From: Treponema sp.
GTDB taxonomy: Bacteria; Spirochaetota; Spirochaetia; Treponematales; Treponemataceae
Length of the DNA stretch: 64,000 nucleotides
Direction of reading: 5' to 3'
NCBI GenBank assembly: GCA_017616165.1
Contig: JAFZYR010000017.1
Coordinates: 1-64,000, forward strand
Below, piece by piece: positions 8,133-17,114 of the stretch. The translations under genes and the position numbers were made by a program. Position 1 is the stretch's first letter. Every line of letters starts with the position of its first letter. Under the pieces are notes generated by a model that was not told the origin of the DNA, made no database searches, and saw nothing but the letters and a program-made list of their open reading frames with translations.

Positions 8133-10043
8133 ATGGCATACGTAAAAAATCTATTCGATTCAAATTTTATTCAGTACGCAAGTTACGTTATCCGTGACCG
8201 TGCAATTCCAGAAATTACAGATGGACTTAAGCCTGTACAGCGCCGAATCATTCATACGCTTTTAAAAACCGATGACGGACGCTTTACCAAGGTTGCAAAT
8301 CTCTGTGGTAAGGTTATGGCCTATCATCCGCACGGAGATTCTTCTATTTATACTGCGCTTGTAAACCTTGCAAACAAGGAGCTTTTTATAGACAAGCAGG
8401 GAAACTTTGGTAACATGTATACCGGAGACGGTGCTTCTGCTCCCCGATACATTGAATGCCGTCTTCGTCCCATTACACGCGATATCCTTAATACCAATCC
8501 AAAAATCACACAGTATGTAGATACCTACGACAGCCGCGATACAGAGCCGGTTGCCTTTCAGGCTAAGCTTCCTTTAGTACTCATCATGGGTGCCGAAGGT
8601 ATTGCCGTTGGTATGAGCACCTACATTTTGAGTCATAATATTCACGAGGTTATAGAAGCAGAACGCAAATGTCTGCGTGGAGAAAAGTTCCAGCTTTATC
8701 CTGACTTCCCGACCGGTGGTTTGATTGACGTTTCGGGCTATGAGGATGGACTTGGAAAAATTGTTACCCGTGCCAAGATGGATACAAGTGATGATAAAAA
8801 GATTGTCATTACAGAGCTGCCGTATGGTTCTACAACAGAAAGCCTTTGTGACTCAATTGAAAAGGCTGTAAAGAACGGAAAGATTAAGGCAACTTCAATT
8901 CAGGATTATACCAGCGACAAAGTAAATATAGAAATTAAGCTGCAGCGCGGTGTTTATACAAAGGATGTAATAGATGCCCTGTATGCCTTTACCGACTGTG
9001 AACAGACAATTTACTGTAACCTGCTTGTTATTAAGGACAACATGCCTGTTCAGATGACCTGTACTCAGGTTATTCAGTATCACTCAAAGCAGCTGGTTGG
9101 AATTTTAAAGCAGGAGCTTGAGCTTGAAAAAGCTTCCCTCATGGAAAAGCTTCACCTGCGCACCCTGGAACGAATCTTTGTAGAAGAGCGTATCTATAAA
9201 AAGATTGAAAATCAGAAAACCGAAGAAGGCGTAATTAAGGCAGTTCTTGACGGATTTAAACCATTTAAGGCAGAGCTTATTCGTCCTATAACAGTAGACG
9301 ATGTAGACCACCTGCTCAAAATCCCGATCCGCCGAATCTCTCTTTATGATATGAACAAAAACCGTCAGGAGGTTCAGGCAATTAACGACCGCATCAAGGA
9401 AATTAACCGCCTGCTCAAGCATCTTGTAGATTATGCAATTTCCTGGCTGGATGGAATAGAAGCAAAGCTCAACGAAAGCGTAACCGGACGCCGCACAAAG
9501 ATTACAAATATCAATGCTGTAGACGTAAAGGTTGTTTCAAAGCGCGACATGCCGCTTAAGTATGATGAAAAATCAGGAAACCTTGGAACCGAAGTTAGCG
9601 GTGGAGAAGAGGTGCTTAAGGTTACTCCATTCGACAAGGTTTTGTACGTACGCAAGAGCGGTATTTATTCTGTTTCCGAAGCACCAAAGAAAATCTTTGT
9701 CGGACCAGAAATGCGCTACTGCGGACTTGCAGACAAGGAAAGTCTTTCAAAGGTATTGTTTACAATCCTTTACCGCGATCCTGCTACACAGTTTGTATAC
9801 ATCAAGCGCTGTAAGATTGCCGGCTACATAATGAACCGCGACTACTTCTTTGCACCGGACGGCATGGAAATACTTCATGTTGATACACGCAAGACCTTTG
9901 ACTTTAAGCTCACCTATGTTCCAAAGGCAAGAATGAAGGTGCGTGTAGAAACCTTTAAGGCCGGCAGCTACGAAGAAAAGTCTCTTAAGGCAAAGGGCGT
10001 AAGGGTTGCCAATAAAGAAGTAAAGGATATTAAGATTCTGTAG
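8133..10043 (+). CDS. parC: DNA topoisomerase IV subunit A (type IIA topoisomerase)
   Basis: A 636-residue type IIA topoisomerase A subunit that cleaves and religates DNA together with ParE. It has the QRR-like GLKPVQRRI, the YHPHGDSS segment (64-71) and the catalytic tyrosine in SAPRYIECR (Tyr106). The C-terminal DNA-wrapping region is short compared with GyrA or proteobacterial ParC (about 750-880 residues) but like Borrelia ParC (about 626), and no GyrA-box repeats are apparent, which favours ParC. GGGTAGGGA precedes the ATG. No parE or gyrB is in the window. The stop codon overlaps the next start (TAGTG). Confidence 0.85.
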   Translation: MAYVKNLFDSNFIQYASYVIRDRAIPEITDGLKPVQRRIIHTLLKTDDGRFTKVANLCGKVMAYHPHGDSSIYTALVNLANKELFIDKQGNFGNMYTGDGASAPRYIECRLRPITRDILNTNPKITQYVDTYDSRDTEPVAFQAKLPLVLIMGAEGIAVGMSTYILSHNIHEVIEAERKCLRGEKFQLYPDFPTGGLIDVSGYEDGLGKIVTRAKMDTSDDKKIVITELPYGSTTESLCDSIEKAVKNGKIKATSIQDYTSDKVNIEIKLQRGVYTKDVIDALYAFTDCEQTIYCNLLVIKDNMPVQMTCTQVIQYHSKQLVGILKQELELEKASLMEKLHLRTLERIFVEERIYKKIENQKTEEGVIKAVLDGFKPFKAELIRPITVDDVDHLLKIPIRRISLYDMNKNRQEVQAINDRIKEINRLLKHLVDYAISWLDGIEAKLNESVTGRRTKITNINAVDVKVVSKRDMPLKYDEKSGNLGTEVSGGEEVLKVTPFDKVLYVRKSGIYSVSEAPKKIFVGPEMRYCGLADKESLSKVLFTILYRDPATQFVYIKRCKIAGYIMNRDYFFAPDGMEILHVDTRKTFDFKLTYVPKARMKVRVETFKAGSYEEKSLKAKGVRVANKEVKDIKIL

Positions 10044-10639
10044 TGCTTGTATTAAAAGGTCCCGCAGCATTCGAAGAAAGTATCAAGGGCTCGCGTTTTC
10101 TCTCCGAGCTTTTTGTCTGTGAAACTCAAGCGCAGGCACGCGAGCTTATAAAGACCCAGAAAACAAAATACCCGGACTCTACTCATGTCGTTCACGCCTT
10201 TGTAATTGGCCCTGCTGCAGAGCTTATTGGTATGAGCGACGACGGGGAGCCTTCCGGCACTGCAGGAAGGCCTGCTTTGGATGTGCTTAAGGGCTTTGGC
10301 TGTACAAATATTATTGTAACAATTACGCGCTGGTTTGGCGGAACCCTGCTTGGAACCGGCGGACTTGTAAAGGCTTATTCAAACGGAGCAAAGCAGGTAC
10401 TTTTAAAAGCCCAGGCAGAAGGACTTTTTGAAGAGCTTGTTCAAAAACGCAGCTTTACCTTTGCGGCCGATTATTCACTTTTAAAGCTTATCAAAAAAAA
10501 CATGGAGCAGTTTACTCTTTATGAGGTAAACGAAGAGTTTGCCGAAGCCGTTACCGTAAGCGGAAAAATTCGTGCCGATCAGTTTGATGCCTTTGCTGCA
10601 AAGCTGCTTGACCTGAGCAACGGAAAAATTCATTTGTAG
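10043..10639 (+). CDS. yigZ: YigZ/IMPACT-family protein
   Basis: A 198-residue protein of the UPF0029/IMPACT family. The diagnostic core is present: MSDDGEPSGTAGRPALDVL and WFGGTLLGTGGLVKAY, followed by a C-terminal ferredoxin-like domain. Family members associate with translation or ribosome regulation in some organisms; the exact role is not settled. The GTG start overlaps the parC stop by one base (TAGTG), so translation is probably coupled to ParC. Confidence 0.88.
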   Translation: MLVLKGPAAFEESIKGSRFLSELFVCETQAQARELIKTQKTKYPDSTHVVHAFVIGPAAELIGMSDDGEPSGTAGRPALDVLKGFGCTNIIVTITRWFGGTLLGTGGLVKAYSNGAKQVLLKAQAEGLFEELVQKRSFTFAADYSLLKLIKKNMEQFTLYEVNEEFAEAVTVSGKIRADQFDAFAAKLLDLSNGKIHL

Positions 10640-10656
10640 GAGTGCGGCCTCCTCAG

Positions 10657-11421
10657 CTATTCCCTAAAGACCTCTGCAAAATATCCGGAAGAAGAAATTG
10701 GTTCGCCGCCGTTTGTAAGATGATTTGTATCTCCAAGGCGTTCTACACGAAAGCAAGCCTGACCTGCAATTCGTTCTTCGCTGTTCAAAATTGTTATTGA
10801 GGTTGGGGCAATATAAAAGCCCTGCCACAGCTGCATTGGTGATAAGCCTGTAAGGTAGGCAAGCATTGCAAAAATTACGCCAAGGTGGCAGAAAAATACA
10901 AGCGTAGTTTCTTTAGGATATTCATCCTTTATTGCCTGTAAATGATATTTATAAACAGGGTCGCTCCAGTTACGGTTTGGAACAGGAGCAGCAACATCGT
11001 AAAAGCCCTGCTTGTTTCTTGTGTAGCCGTACTGCGCAAGAATGCCGTCTATTCCGTCGCAAACAGTTTTGTAATATTGCTTTACCTTGCCTTTCTTCAT
11101 AAGGCCGCTGTCTGCCCATTCATCCTTGTCAAAATATTTTGTATTATTAAAAAATTCTTCCGGAAGCAAGTCCCAGCAGATTTTATTTTTGTTATTGTGA
11201 AATTCCTGGAGCCAGTCGTAGGTTATAGCCTCACGGCCAAGCGCCTGTAAAGAAGGAGCTGCTGTTGCCTGTGCACGTCCAAGCGGCGACTGATAAATCT
11301 GGGTTATATCCTTCCACTGAGCAACTCTTTTTGCAAGCAGAGCCGCTTCTCTTTGACCCTTTGGTGTAAGACCGTCGTTTTTATAATCAGGGTCTCCGTG
11401 ACGAATAAAAATAATTCTCAT
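10657..11421 (-). CDS. Histidine phosphatase superfamily protein (phosphoglycerate mutase-like)
   Basis: A 254-residue protein that opens with MRIIFIRHGDP: the RHG triad with the phospho-accepting His8. The second catalytic histidine is in FFCHLG (about 179). The fold covers cofactor-dependent phosphoglycerate mutases and many phosphatases; a large insertion in the first half and the RHGDP variant suggest a phosphatase of unknown substrate rather than glycolytic GpmA. A GGAG lies ahead of the ATG. It converges on the YigZ gene with 17 bases between stops. Confidence 0.85.
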   Translation of the reverse strand: MRIIFIRHGDPDYKNDGLTPKGQREAALLAKRVAQWKDITQIYQSPLGRAQATAAPSLQALGREAITYDWLQEFHNNKNKICWDLLPEEFFNNTKYFDKDEWADSGLMKKGKVKQYYKTVCDGIDGILAQYGYTRNKQGFYDVAAPVPNRNWSDPVYKYHLQAIKDEYPKETTLVFFCHLGVIFAMLAYLTGLSPMQLWQGFYIAPTSITILNSEERIAGQACFRVERLGDTNHLTNGGEPISSSGYFAEVFRE

Positions 11422-11446
11422 CTTTACTCCAGATTATTTATGATAA

Positions 11447-12283
11447 CTAAAGATTAAAGCTCAGGTTTATTCCATAAGGCATTACAGATGCATTTACACT
11501 GCCTTTGTTTTTTGAATGATTTTCGTAAAAGCCCTTTGTGTGCATATAAGGCACTGCAATTCCACAGGCTGTTCCAATAACGGCTCCAGCAAGAACATCC
11601 GTAAAAAAGTGGTTACCGCTTGCCATACGCAAGATACCCGTTAATGCTGCAACTCCAAAGCTTGCACCTGCTACCGCATACTTGTATTTAGAATCCGGAA
11701 AATACTGGCAGTAAAGCATGGTCGTAAAGGCTGCCCCCGCAAAGGCAAGGGTTGAATGTCCCGAAGGAAACGAACAGTTCCAGTCGCCCTCGGTAAGCTT
11801 GTCCTGAGGATAACCATCAAAGTACATATATGGTCGGGCGCGATAAACCAGCAGCTTAAGCCATTCCTTTATGCCGTTGGCCAGTAAAAGAGTTTCTGTA
11901 TACATTGTGCCTACCGTAAGCCATTCACTTTGAGGAAGCACTGCAAACATTGCAGGCGAAAGAAGCACCAGAGCTGCTGTTCCTGTGCCCACAATATGCA
12001 GCGGCTTACTGTAAGGACGGGCAAAAAGTGCATCAAGGTCAGGAACATCGTTTATGCTCCAGTCTGCCGCATTATAATTATTTTTCTTAAGGTGAACAAA
12101 TTTGTCGCACACAAGAGCAGAGCCCGAAAGCAGGGTTCCAAAACTAAGCTCAAGTCCTTCATTTAAAGGGTGCAAGCTAAAGGCCTGCTCGTAGCTTACA
12201 CTCAGGCTAAAGGCGGGTCTGCAAAAAAGCAGAAAAAACAGTGGAAGTAAAATTTTTTTTGAGAACAGCTTATTGCTTTTCAT
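11447..12283 (-). CDS. PAP2-family phosphatase with signal peptide
   Basis: A 278-residue protein with an N-terminal signal sequence (KKILLPLFFLLFCRPAFS) and then several hydrophobic helices. The PAP2 triad is visible: KLLVYRARPY, FPSGHSTLAF and a third motif ending NHFFTDVLAG. It probably dephosphorylates lipid phosphates or undecaprenyl pyrophosphate at the membrane. The frame extends upstream to 12361, but the ATG at 12283 has AGGAAA spacing and starts the signal peptide, so it is used. It overlaps the upstream PAP2 gene by 14 bases; the two form an operon. Confidence 0.85.
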   Translation of the reverse strand: MKSNKLFSKKILLPLFFLLFCRPAFSLSVSYEQAFSLHPLNEGLELSFGTLLSGSALVCDKFVHLKKNNYNAADWSINDVPDLDALFARPYSKPLHIVGTGTAALVLLSPAMFAVLPQSEWLTVGTMYTETLLLANGIKEWLKLLVYRARPYMYFDGYPQDKLTEGDWNCSFPSGHSTLAFAGAAFTTMLYCQYFPDSKYKYAVAGASFGVAALTGILRMASGNHFFTDVLAGAVIGTACGIAVPYMHTKGFYENHSKNKGSVNASVMPYGINLSFNL

Positions 12284-12938
12284 TTTGATTTTCCTGTTGA
12301 ACATTTTGTGTAGTAAGCCCTCTATAAAGATAGATGAGCGAAATGGAAATAAGTACACCACCTATGATATCTGTGAGCCAGTGTACACCGCAGACAAGTC
12401 GTCCCACAATTGTAAGCGCCATAATAATAAGGGCACAAAGGCGGGTACATACAAGCAGCTTTGCTTTTTTAATATAATAACCGCAGGCTCTTACTGCAGT
12501 TCCAAAAATTGTAAGAATGAGCATTGTGTGTGTAGAAGGGTAGGAAGGCTCGAGTCCTTCTGCAGCGTCAAGAATAACCGGGCGGTAATTAATTGCAACC
12601 TTTTCAAAAACCACGTAAAGAACAATTACAATTATATAAACAACGCCAAGCATTAAAACCTCGCGGTCAACCTTGAGCAGGCTTTTTCGTTTGATAAGCT
12701 GAACGGCTCCTGTTACTGCAAAAATACCTGCAACGGCAATTGCGGCAATTCCAAGAAGCTGGGTAAGCTTGTACCAGAAAAGGTTCATGCCAAAAAAATT
12801 GTGAACTGCAACGTTCATTCTTGCAAAACCAACCCAGGCGTCCATAGGGCCTGTAACCTGTACGTCAATAACTCTTGTTAGCAGGGTAAAAAAGACAAAT
12901 AAAAGTGCGAATAAAATTGCGTCAGTATATTTTTTCAT
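12270..12938 (-). CDS. PAP2-family integral membrane phosphatase
   Basis: A 222-residue protein with about six transmembrane helices and the PAP2 motifs EKVAINYRP, SYPSTHTMLI and GRLVCGVHWLTDIIGG. Likely a lipid phosphatase or undecaprenyl-pyrophosphate phosphatase; it pairs with the downstream PAP2 gene, which it overlaps. The ATG at 12938 is preferred over an upstream TTG at 12956 because that TTG runs directly into the -10-like TATAAT (minus strand, + 12948-12953) nine bases before the ATG. There is no Shine-Dalgarno, so the leader would be only a few bases. Confidence 0.83.
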   Translation of the reverse strand: MKKYTDAILFALLFVFFTLLTRVIDVQVTGPMDAWVGFARMNVAVHNFFGMNLFWYKLTQLLGIAAIAVAGIFAVTGAVQLIKRKSLLKVDREVLMLGVVYIIVIVLYVVFEKVAINYRPVILDAAEGLEPSYPSTHTMLILTIFGTAVRACGYYIKKAKLLVCTRLCALIIMALTIVGRLVCGVHWLTDIIGGVLISISLIYLYRGLTTQNVQQENQNEKQ

Positions 12939-13011
12939 AGTATTAGCATTATACAATTAGTTTAATAAAAAATCTTCCCCCCATTGTTTTATTCTGTGAT
13001 ATAATAAGACT

Positions 13012-14607
13012 ATGAGACGCAGACTTCCAATACTTACCAAAAAGATTGTCACCAATGTTGTAATTGCAGGATTTATTTTGTGCAGCCTCATTTTTTTTGC
13101 GGGTTTTTTTGCTTTTCAGCGTCAGTTTAAAACCCAGTATGATTCAAGCATACGCTCTGTAGCCGCTGCTGCCCGTGACTGCCTTGATCCCGACCTGTTT
13201 GATGAATACCTGCGTACCAAAACTCACGGCCAATCCTATGACAGCATTAATGAAATACTTCAATATCTTGTAGACCAGTTTGACCTTAATATGATTTATG
13301 TTTCTTCTGTTGAACCGCCTGATTATTCGCATATTACCTATATCTATAATCCGGTTAAGAAAAACAGCAGCTTTACGACCTTTCCGCTTGGCTATTCAGA
13401 GGTTTATGAAGAGCCTGGCTATAATTCTTCTGCAAAGCGCGTTTTTGAACAGGGCGAAACAGTAGTCCGTTATACAGAAAAAACAAGAAGCGGTTCGCAC
13501 ATTACGGCAATGGTTCCTGTAAAAAATTCTCAGGGAAAAATTGTAGCCGTGCTTGGCGCTCAGATGAGCATTCAGGATCTGGTCTATGCCCGTCATGAAT
13601 ATGTAAACATTGTTGTGGTTGTAGAAGCTGTCTTTGCGCTTTTATTTATCCTGTTTTTCTCAGGCTTTTTTAACCTTCATTTTATTAAGCCGGTTGTTAC
13701 CATCACTCACGAAACAGACCATTTTGCGTCTTATGGCGGAGAGCCCTCTGAGGTTTTAATGCAGATTAACCCGAAAGATGAGCTTGGTATTCTTGCACAT
13801 TCGGTTCACCAGATGGAGTGTGATGTAAAACGCAGTATTGAGCAGATTACGCAAATGACAGAGGAAAAGCATAGGCTTGAAACAGAGCTTAATCTTGCTA
13901 CCCGAATCCAAAGCGGTGTACTTCCAAAGGGTTATCCGGCTTTTCCTGACTGCAAGACCTTTGACCTTTTTGCTTCCATGGATCCTGCCAAAGAGGTTGG
14001 GGGAGACCTGTATGATTATAATATGCTCGACGATGACCACCTTATGATTACTGTTGGAGACGTAAGCGGTAAGGGTGTGCCTGCAGCTCTTTTTATGATG
14101 ATTGTAAAAGCACTTTTGAGCACTCATGCCGGCCACGGTCTTTCTCCTGCAGAAATATTTTCCAGGCTTAACCGACAGCTTTGCAAAAATAATGTAATGG
14201 ATATGTTTGTTACCTGCTGGCTTGGAATACTTACGCTTAGCACAGGAGAGCTTAATTTTGTAAACGCCGGTCATCCTTGTCCTGTCCTTTTGCGCGGCTC
14301 CAAGGCAAGTCTTGTTTCTACCAAGCCTGATTTTTTCCTTGCAGGCATGGACGGCGTTCCTTACCATGAATACAGCATAAAGCTTGGCAAGGGTGATGCG
14401 CTCTTGGTTTATACCGACGGCGTAACCGAAGCCACAGATGCAAACGAACAGCTTTTTGGCGATGAGCGGCTTTTGAATGCAGTAAGCACCTGCGCGGAAC
14501 TGGATGCTCCGCAAATGTTAAAAAAAATCCGCGCCAGCATCGACGCATTTGTCGGTGGCGCGGAACAATTCGACGATATTACTATGTTAGCAATTCGTCT
14601 GTGCTAG
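13012..14607 (+). CDS. Membrane PP2C-type phosphatase (SpoIIE/RsbU-like) with HAMP
   Basis: A 531-residue signalling protein: transmembrane helix 13-35, extracytoplasmic sensor region to about 198, second helix about 199-221, HAMP region about 222-275, a short coiled coil, then a SpoIIE/PP2C phosphatase domain with KEVGGDLYDY, VGDVSGKGVPAALFM and YTDGVTEA as metal-binding motifs. Such proteins dephosphorylate anti-sigma-factor antagonists in response to an external signal; no STAS or anti-sigma gene lies nearby, so the partner is unknown. A TATAAT (13000-13005) lies six bases before the ATG and there is no ribosome-binding site: probable leaderless mRNA. Confidence 0.87.
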   Translation: MRRRLPILTKKIVTNVVIAGFILCSLIFFAGFFAFQRQFKTQYDSSIRSVAAAARDCLDPDLFDEYLRTKTHGQSYDSINEILQYLVDQFDLNMIYVSSVEPPDYSHITYIYNPVKKNSSFTTFPLGYSEVYEEPGYNSSAKRVFEQGETVVRYTEKTRSGSHITAMVPVKNSQGKIVAVLGAQMSIQDLVYARHEYVNIVVVVEAVFALLFILFFSGFFNLHFIKPVVTITHETDHFASYGGEPSEVLMQINPKDELGILAHSVHQMECDVKRSIEQITQMTEEKHRLETELNLATRIQSGVLPKGYPAFPDCKTFDLFASMDPAKEVGGDLYDYNMLDDDHLMITVGDVSGKGVPAALFMMIVKALLSTHAGHGLSPAEIFSRLNRQLCKNNVMDMFVTCWLGILTLSTGELNFVNAGHPCPVLLRGSKASLVSTKPDFFLAGMDGVPYHEYSIKLGKGDALLVYTDGVTEATDANEQLFGDERLLNAVSTCAELDAPQMLKKIRASIDAFVGGAEQFDDITMLAIRLC

Positions 14608-14632
14608 CTCGTCCTTGCAAGGCAAACTAATT

Positions 14633-14663
14633 CGTCATTGCGAGGCAAAGCCGAAGCAATCTA
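14633..14663. repeat. Dispersed palindromic repeat, CATTGCGAG family (copy 2)
   Basis: CGTCATTGCGAGGCAAAGCC then GAAGCAATCTA. A degenerate half copy precedes it at 14610-14623. On the minus strand its end TAGATTGC supplies the stop codon of glyA. Confidence 0.8.
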
Positions 14664-16160
14664 TTTTACAAATTCCTTCTTCAAGAACTCAAGATCCAAT
14701 TCCGGATAAAGCACGTGTGCACCAAGCAGCTTATTTACGCGCTCGCGGGCTGCAGCAACTGCCTCATCACTGATTTCGATTTTTCCCTTAGCCGGCTTGC
14801 CTTCTTTTGTAAGACCAGGCTTTGTGTTCTTAAGAACGTAATCAATAATAGAAGCAACTTCCTTCATATCTTCTTCGTTCATGCCGAGTGTTGTAAGACC
14901 AGGGGTACCAATACGAATACCGCTTGTCCACCAGGCACCGTTTTTATCATAAGGAAGAGCGTTAGCATTTGCAGTAACACCACACTTAAACAAAGCAGCT
15001 TCTGCCTGCTTACCTGTTAAGCCGTAGCCTGTTACATCTACGAGCATAAGGTGGTTGTCTGTTCCACCAGTCTGCAGTGGCATTCCAAAGCTCTTGCAGC
15101 CTTCGGCCAGAGCCTGTGCGTTCTTTACAACCTGGTGTGCCCAAGCCTGATATTCAGGTGTGCGTGCTTCCTTAAATGCAATTGCCTTTGCAGCCATAAT
15201 GTGTCCAAGAGGTCCACCAAGAACCATAGGACAACCCTTGTTTACGTAGTCTGCAAATTCCTGCTTACACAAAATCATAGCACCACGAGGTCCGCGCAGA
15301 GTTTTGTGGGTTGTTGTAGTTACAATGTCTGCCCATTTTACAGGATCGTAATCGCCTTCAAAAACCTTTCCGGCTACAAGACCTGCAAAGTGTGCCATAT
15401 CTACCATTAATACAGCTCCGCACTTGTCTGCAATTTCGCGGAAGCGCTTAAAGTTAATCTTGCGTGGATATGCACTAAAGCCTGTCAAAAGAATCAAAGG
15501 CTTTACTTCCATAGCCTGCTTTTCAATAGCATCGTAATCCAAAAGACCAGTTTCGCGGTCAACACCATAAGGGTGGCTTTCGAACATACGTGCAGAAACA
15601 TTCATTTTATATCCGTGAGTAAGGTGACCACCGCAGGAATAATCAAGGCCCATAAGGCGCTGATTTCCAAACTTTTTGCGGAGTGCATCAAACTGCTCGT
15701 CTGTAAGGTCATTCAAGGATTTTACGCCAAGCTCTTCCAGAGTTGGAGTTTCTACCTTAGCGCTAAGGATTGCCCAGTAAGCAACAAGGTTTGTATCTGC
15801 ACCAGAGTGTGGCTGAACATAAGCATAGTCTGCACCAAAAAGAGCTTCTGCTTCATGTGCTGCAACATTTTCTACAGCATCAATATTTACACAGCCGCCG
15901 TAGTAGCGGTGTTCCGGATAACCTTCGGCATATTTATCGGTAAGAAGGTTTCCCATAGCAGCCTGAACGTTGAGCGAACAATAGTTTTCGCTGGCAACAA
16001 GCTTTAAGTGACTGCGCTGATTTTCAAGCTCGTTTACAATAGACGCAGCAATGTCCGGTCCAACTGCAGCAACCTGCTGAAGGTTTGCAACATAAGCAGT
16101 CATTGCAGCATTAGGTTTGCCGTTAGTAGCGGCAAGATAGTTTTCCAATGGTGTTGGCAT
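14661..16160 (-). CDS. glyA: Serine hydroxymethyltransferase
   Basis: A 499-residue PLP enzyme that interconverts serine and glycine with tetrahydrofolate. The PLP lysine is in TTTHKTLRGPRG (about Lys286); ENYCS, HRYYGGC and the VQPHSGA segments are typical. It is about 80 residues longer than E. coli GlyA, with an N-terminal extension and internal insertion, as I recall for treponemal enzymes. GAGGTC precedes the ATG. The stop codon is contributed by the neighbouring palindromic repeat. Confidence 0.95.
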   Translation of the reverse strand: MPTPLENYLAATNGKPNAAMTAYVANLQQVAAVGPDIAASIVNELENQRSHLKLVASENYCSLNVQAAMGNLLTDKYAEGYPEHRYYGGCVNIDAVENVAAHEAEALFGADYAYVQPHSGADTNLVAYWAILSAKVETPTLEELGVKSLNDLTDEQFDALRKKFGNQRLMGLDYSCGGHLTHGYKMNVSARMFESHPYGVDRETGLLDYDAIEKQAMEVKPLILLTGFSAYPRKINFKRFREIADKCGAVLMVDMAHFAGLVAGKVFEGDYDPVKWADIVTTTTHKTLRGPRGAMILCKQEFADYVNKGCPMVLGGPLGHIMAAKAIAFKEARTPEYQAWAHQVVKNAQALAEGCKSFGMPLQTGGTDNHLMLVDVTGYGLTGKQAEAALFKCGVTANANALPYDKNGAWWTSGIRIGTPGLTTLGMNEEDMKEVASIIDYVLKNTKPGLTKEGKPAKGKIEISDEAVAAARERVNKLLGAHVLYPELDLEFLKKEFVK

Positions 16161-16235
16161 AATTTGACCTCATTTTTTATTTAATATAATGGAAGTATTC
16201 TAGCGAATTTTCAAGGAATAGTATATAGTCTAAGT

Positions 16236-17057
16236 ATGTACTCTATACCGCCTTCGTTCTGCGATTTTATTTCTCCAGACTGCGACCGTGCCGCCTTTAT
16301 CCAGAATTATCTTAAGGCTGCAGGGCTCCAAACCCGCCTTATGCCCATGGAAGGTAAAAATCACATTTATGTAAGCTTTCCCAAAAGCCAGTACAACCCC
16401 ATGTTCCGCATAAAAACGGTTATTGCGCATTACGACCGCATAGGCATTGGTGCCAACGACAATTCTGCAGCGGTATTTTGTCTGATGGAGTGGGCACGCA
16501 GCGTAGTGGTCCCTGAGGCTCTCGAAGGGCTACCTCCTGTATACCCTCACAACATACGCCTTATTTTTACAGACGGCGAAGAGCTTGGAGAAAAGGGCGG
16601 GGTAGCACAGCAGGGGGCTTTTCCTCTGGCACAGATGTTCAAACGCCTTGGAATAACAAATGACGATATTTTTGTTTTTGACTGCATGGGCAGGGGAGAC
16701 GTTCCTATTCTCTCCCAGACTGTTATTCCTCCTCAGGTTCCTACAGCATATTTAAAAAGTTATTCCCAGCTGGAATCCCGCGCAAAACATCTGCTGCAGC
16801 TTTCTAGCCCTAAATACTTTTGTCTTCCCTGCAGTCTTTCTGACAATGCAAGCTTTATAGCCAACGGCATACCCGCAGTTGCCATAACAATGCTGCCTTC
16901 TGAGGAGGTTCCGCTGGTGCTGGCTGGGCAGACTCCTCCAACCTGGCAGAGCTTTCACACACCTGGGGACAATCTTGAATACCTTACACCTCAAAGCTTT
17001 GAAATTTTTCACAATATTTTAAATAATTTAGCACAAATCAAGACAGTTTCTCCCTAG
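16236..17057 (+). CDS. M28-like metallopeptidase with a repeat-encoded insertion
   Basis: A 273-residue protein with the zinc-ligand pattern of M28 aminopeptidase-like enzymes: H65 and D67 in AHYDRIG, D75 in GANDNSA, E115-E116 in TDGEELG, D149 in FDCMG and H241 in FHTPGDN. It lacks a signal peptide. A dispersed palindromic sequence (16508-16530) is read in frame as VPEALEG just before the FTDGEE strand, an insertion not expected in the family. A TATAGT lies six bases before the ATG, with no Shine-Dalgarno. It may act as a peptidase or amidohydrolase; the substrate is unknown. Confidence 0.72.
   Translation: MYSIPPSFCDFISPDCDRAAFIQNYLKAAGLQTRLMPMEGKNHIYVSFPKSQYNPMFRIKTVIAHYDRIGIGANDNSAAVFCLMEWARSVVVPEALEGLPPVYPHNIRLIFTDGEELGEKGGVAQQGAFPLAQMFKRLGITNDDIFVFDCMGRGDVPILSQTVIPPQVPTAYLKSYSQLESRAKHLLQLSSPKYFCLPCSLSDNASFIANGIPAVAITMLPSEEVPLVLAGQTPPTWQSFHTPGDNLEYLTPQSFEIFHNILNNLAQIKTVSP
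16508..16530. repeat. Palindromic element, GAGGCTCTCGAA family, inside the M28-like gene
   Basis: CCCTGAGGCTCTCGAAGGG core, identical to copies at 51553 and 58487; here inside a coding sequence and translated. Confidence 0.85.
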
Positions 17058-17114
17058 TCAAATTTAAAATTCTATTGTATAATTTTATTAACTTATAAAA
17101 GTGGGTGGGAAAAA

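Noticed and set aside
10640-10656. Small AGGAG...CTCCT hairpin between the YigZ and histidine-phosphatase genes as a terminator
   Set aside because: Five-base stem, no T tail; too weak to report.
12977-12982. C6 run upstream of the PP2C gene as a second phase-variable promoter
   Set aside because: Six bases is too short to be a convincing slippage tract, and no -35 element is present that it could move.
13756-14514. A 252-codon open frame antisense to the PP2C gene (and similar ones at 4017-4559, 9105-9422, 17547-18149)
   Set aside because: No start signals, no family features, and each lies opposite a well-supported gene.
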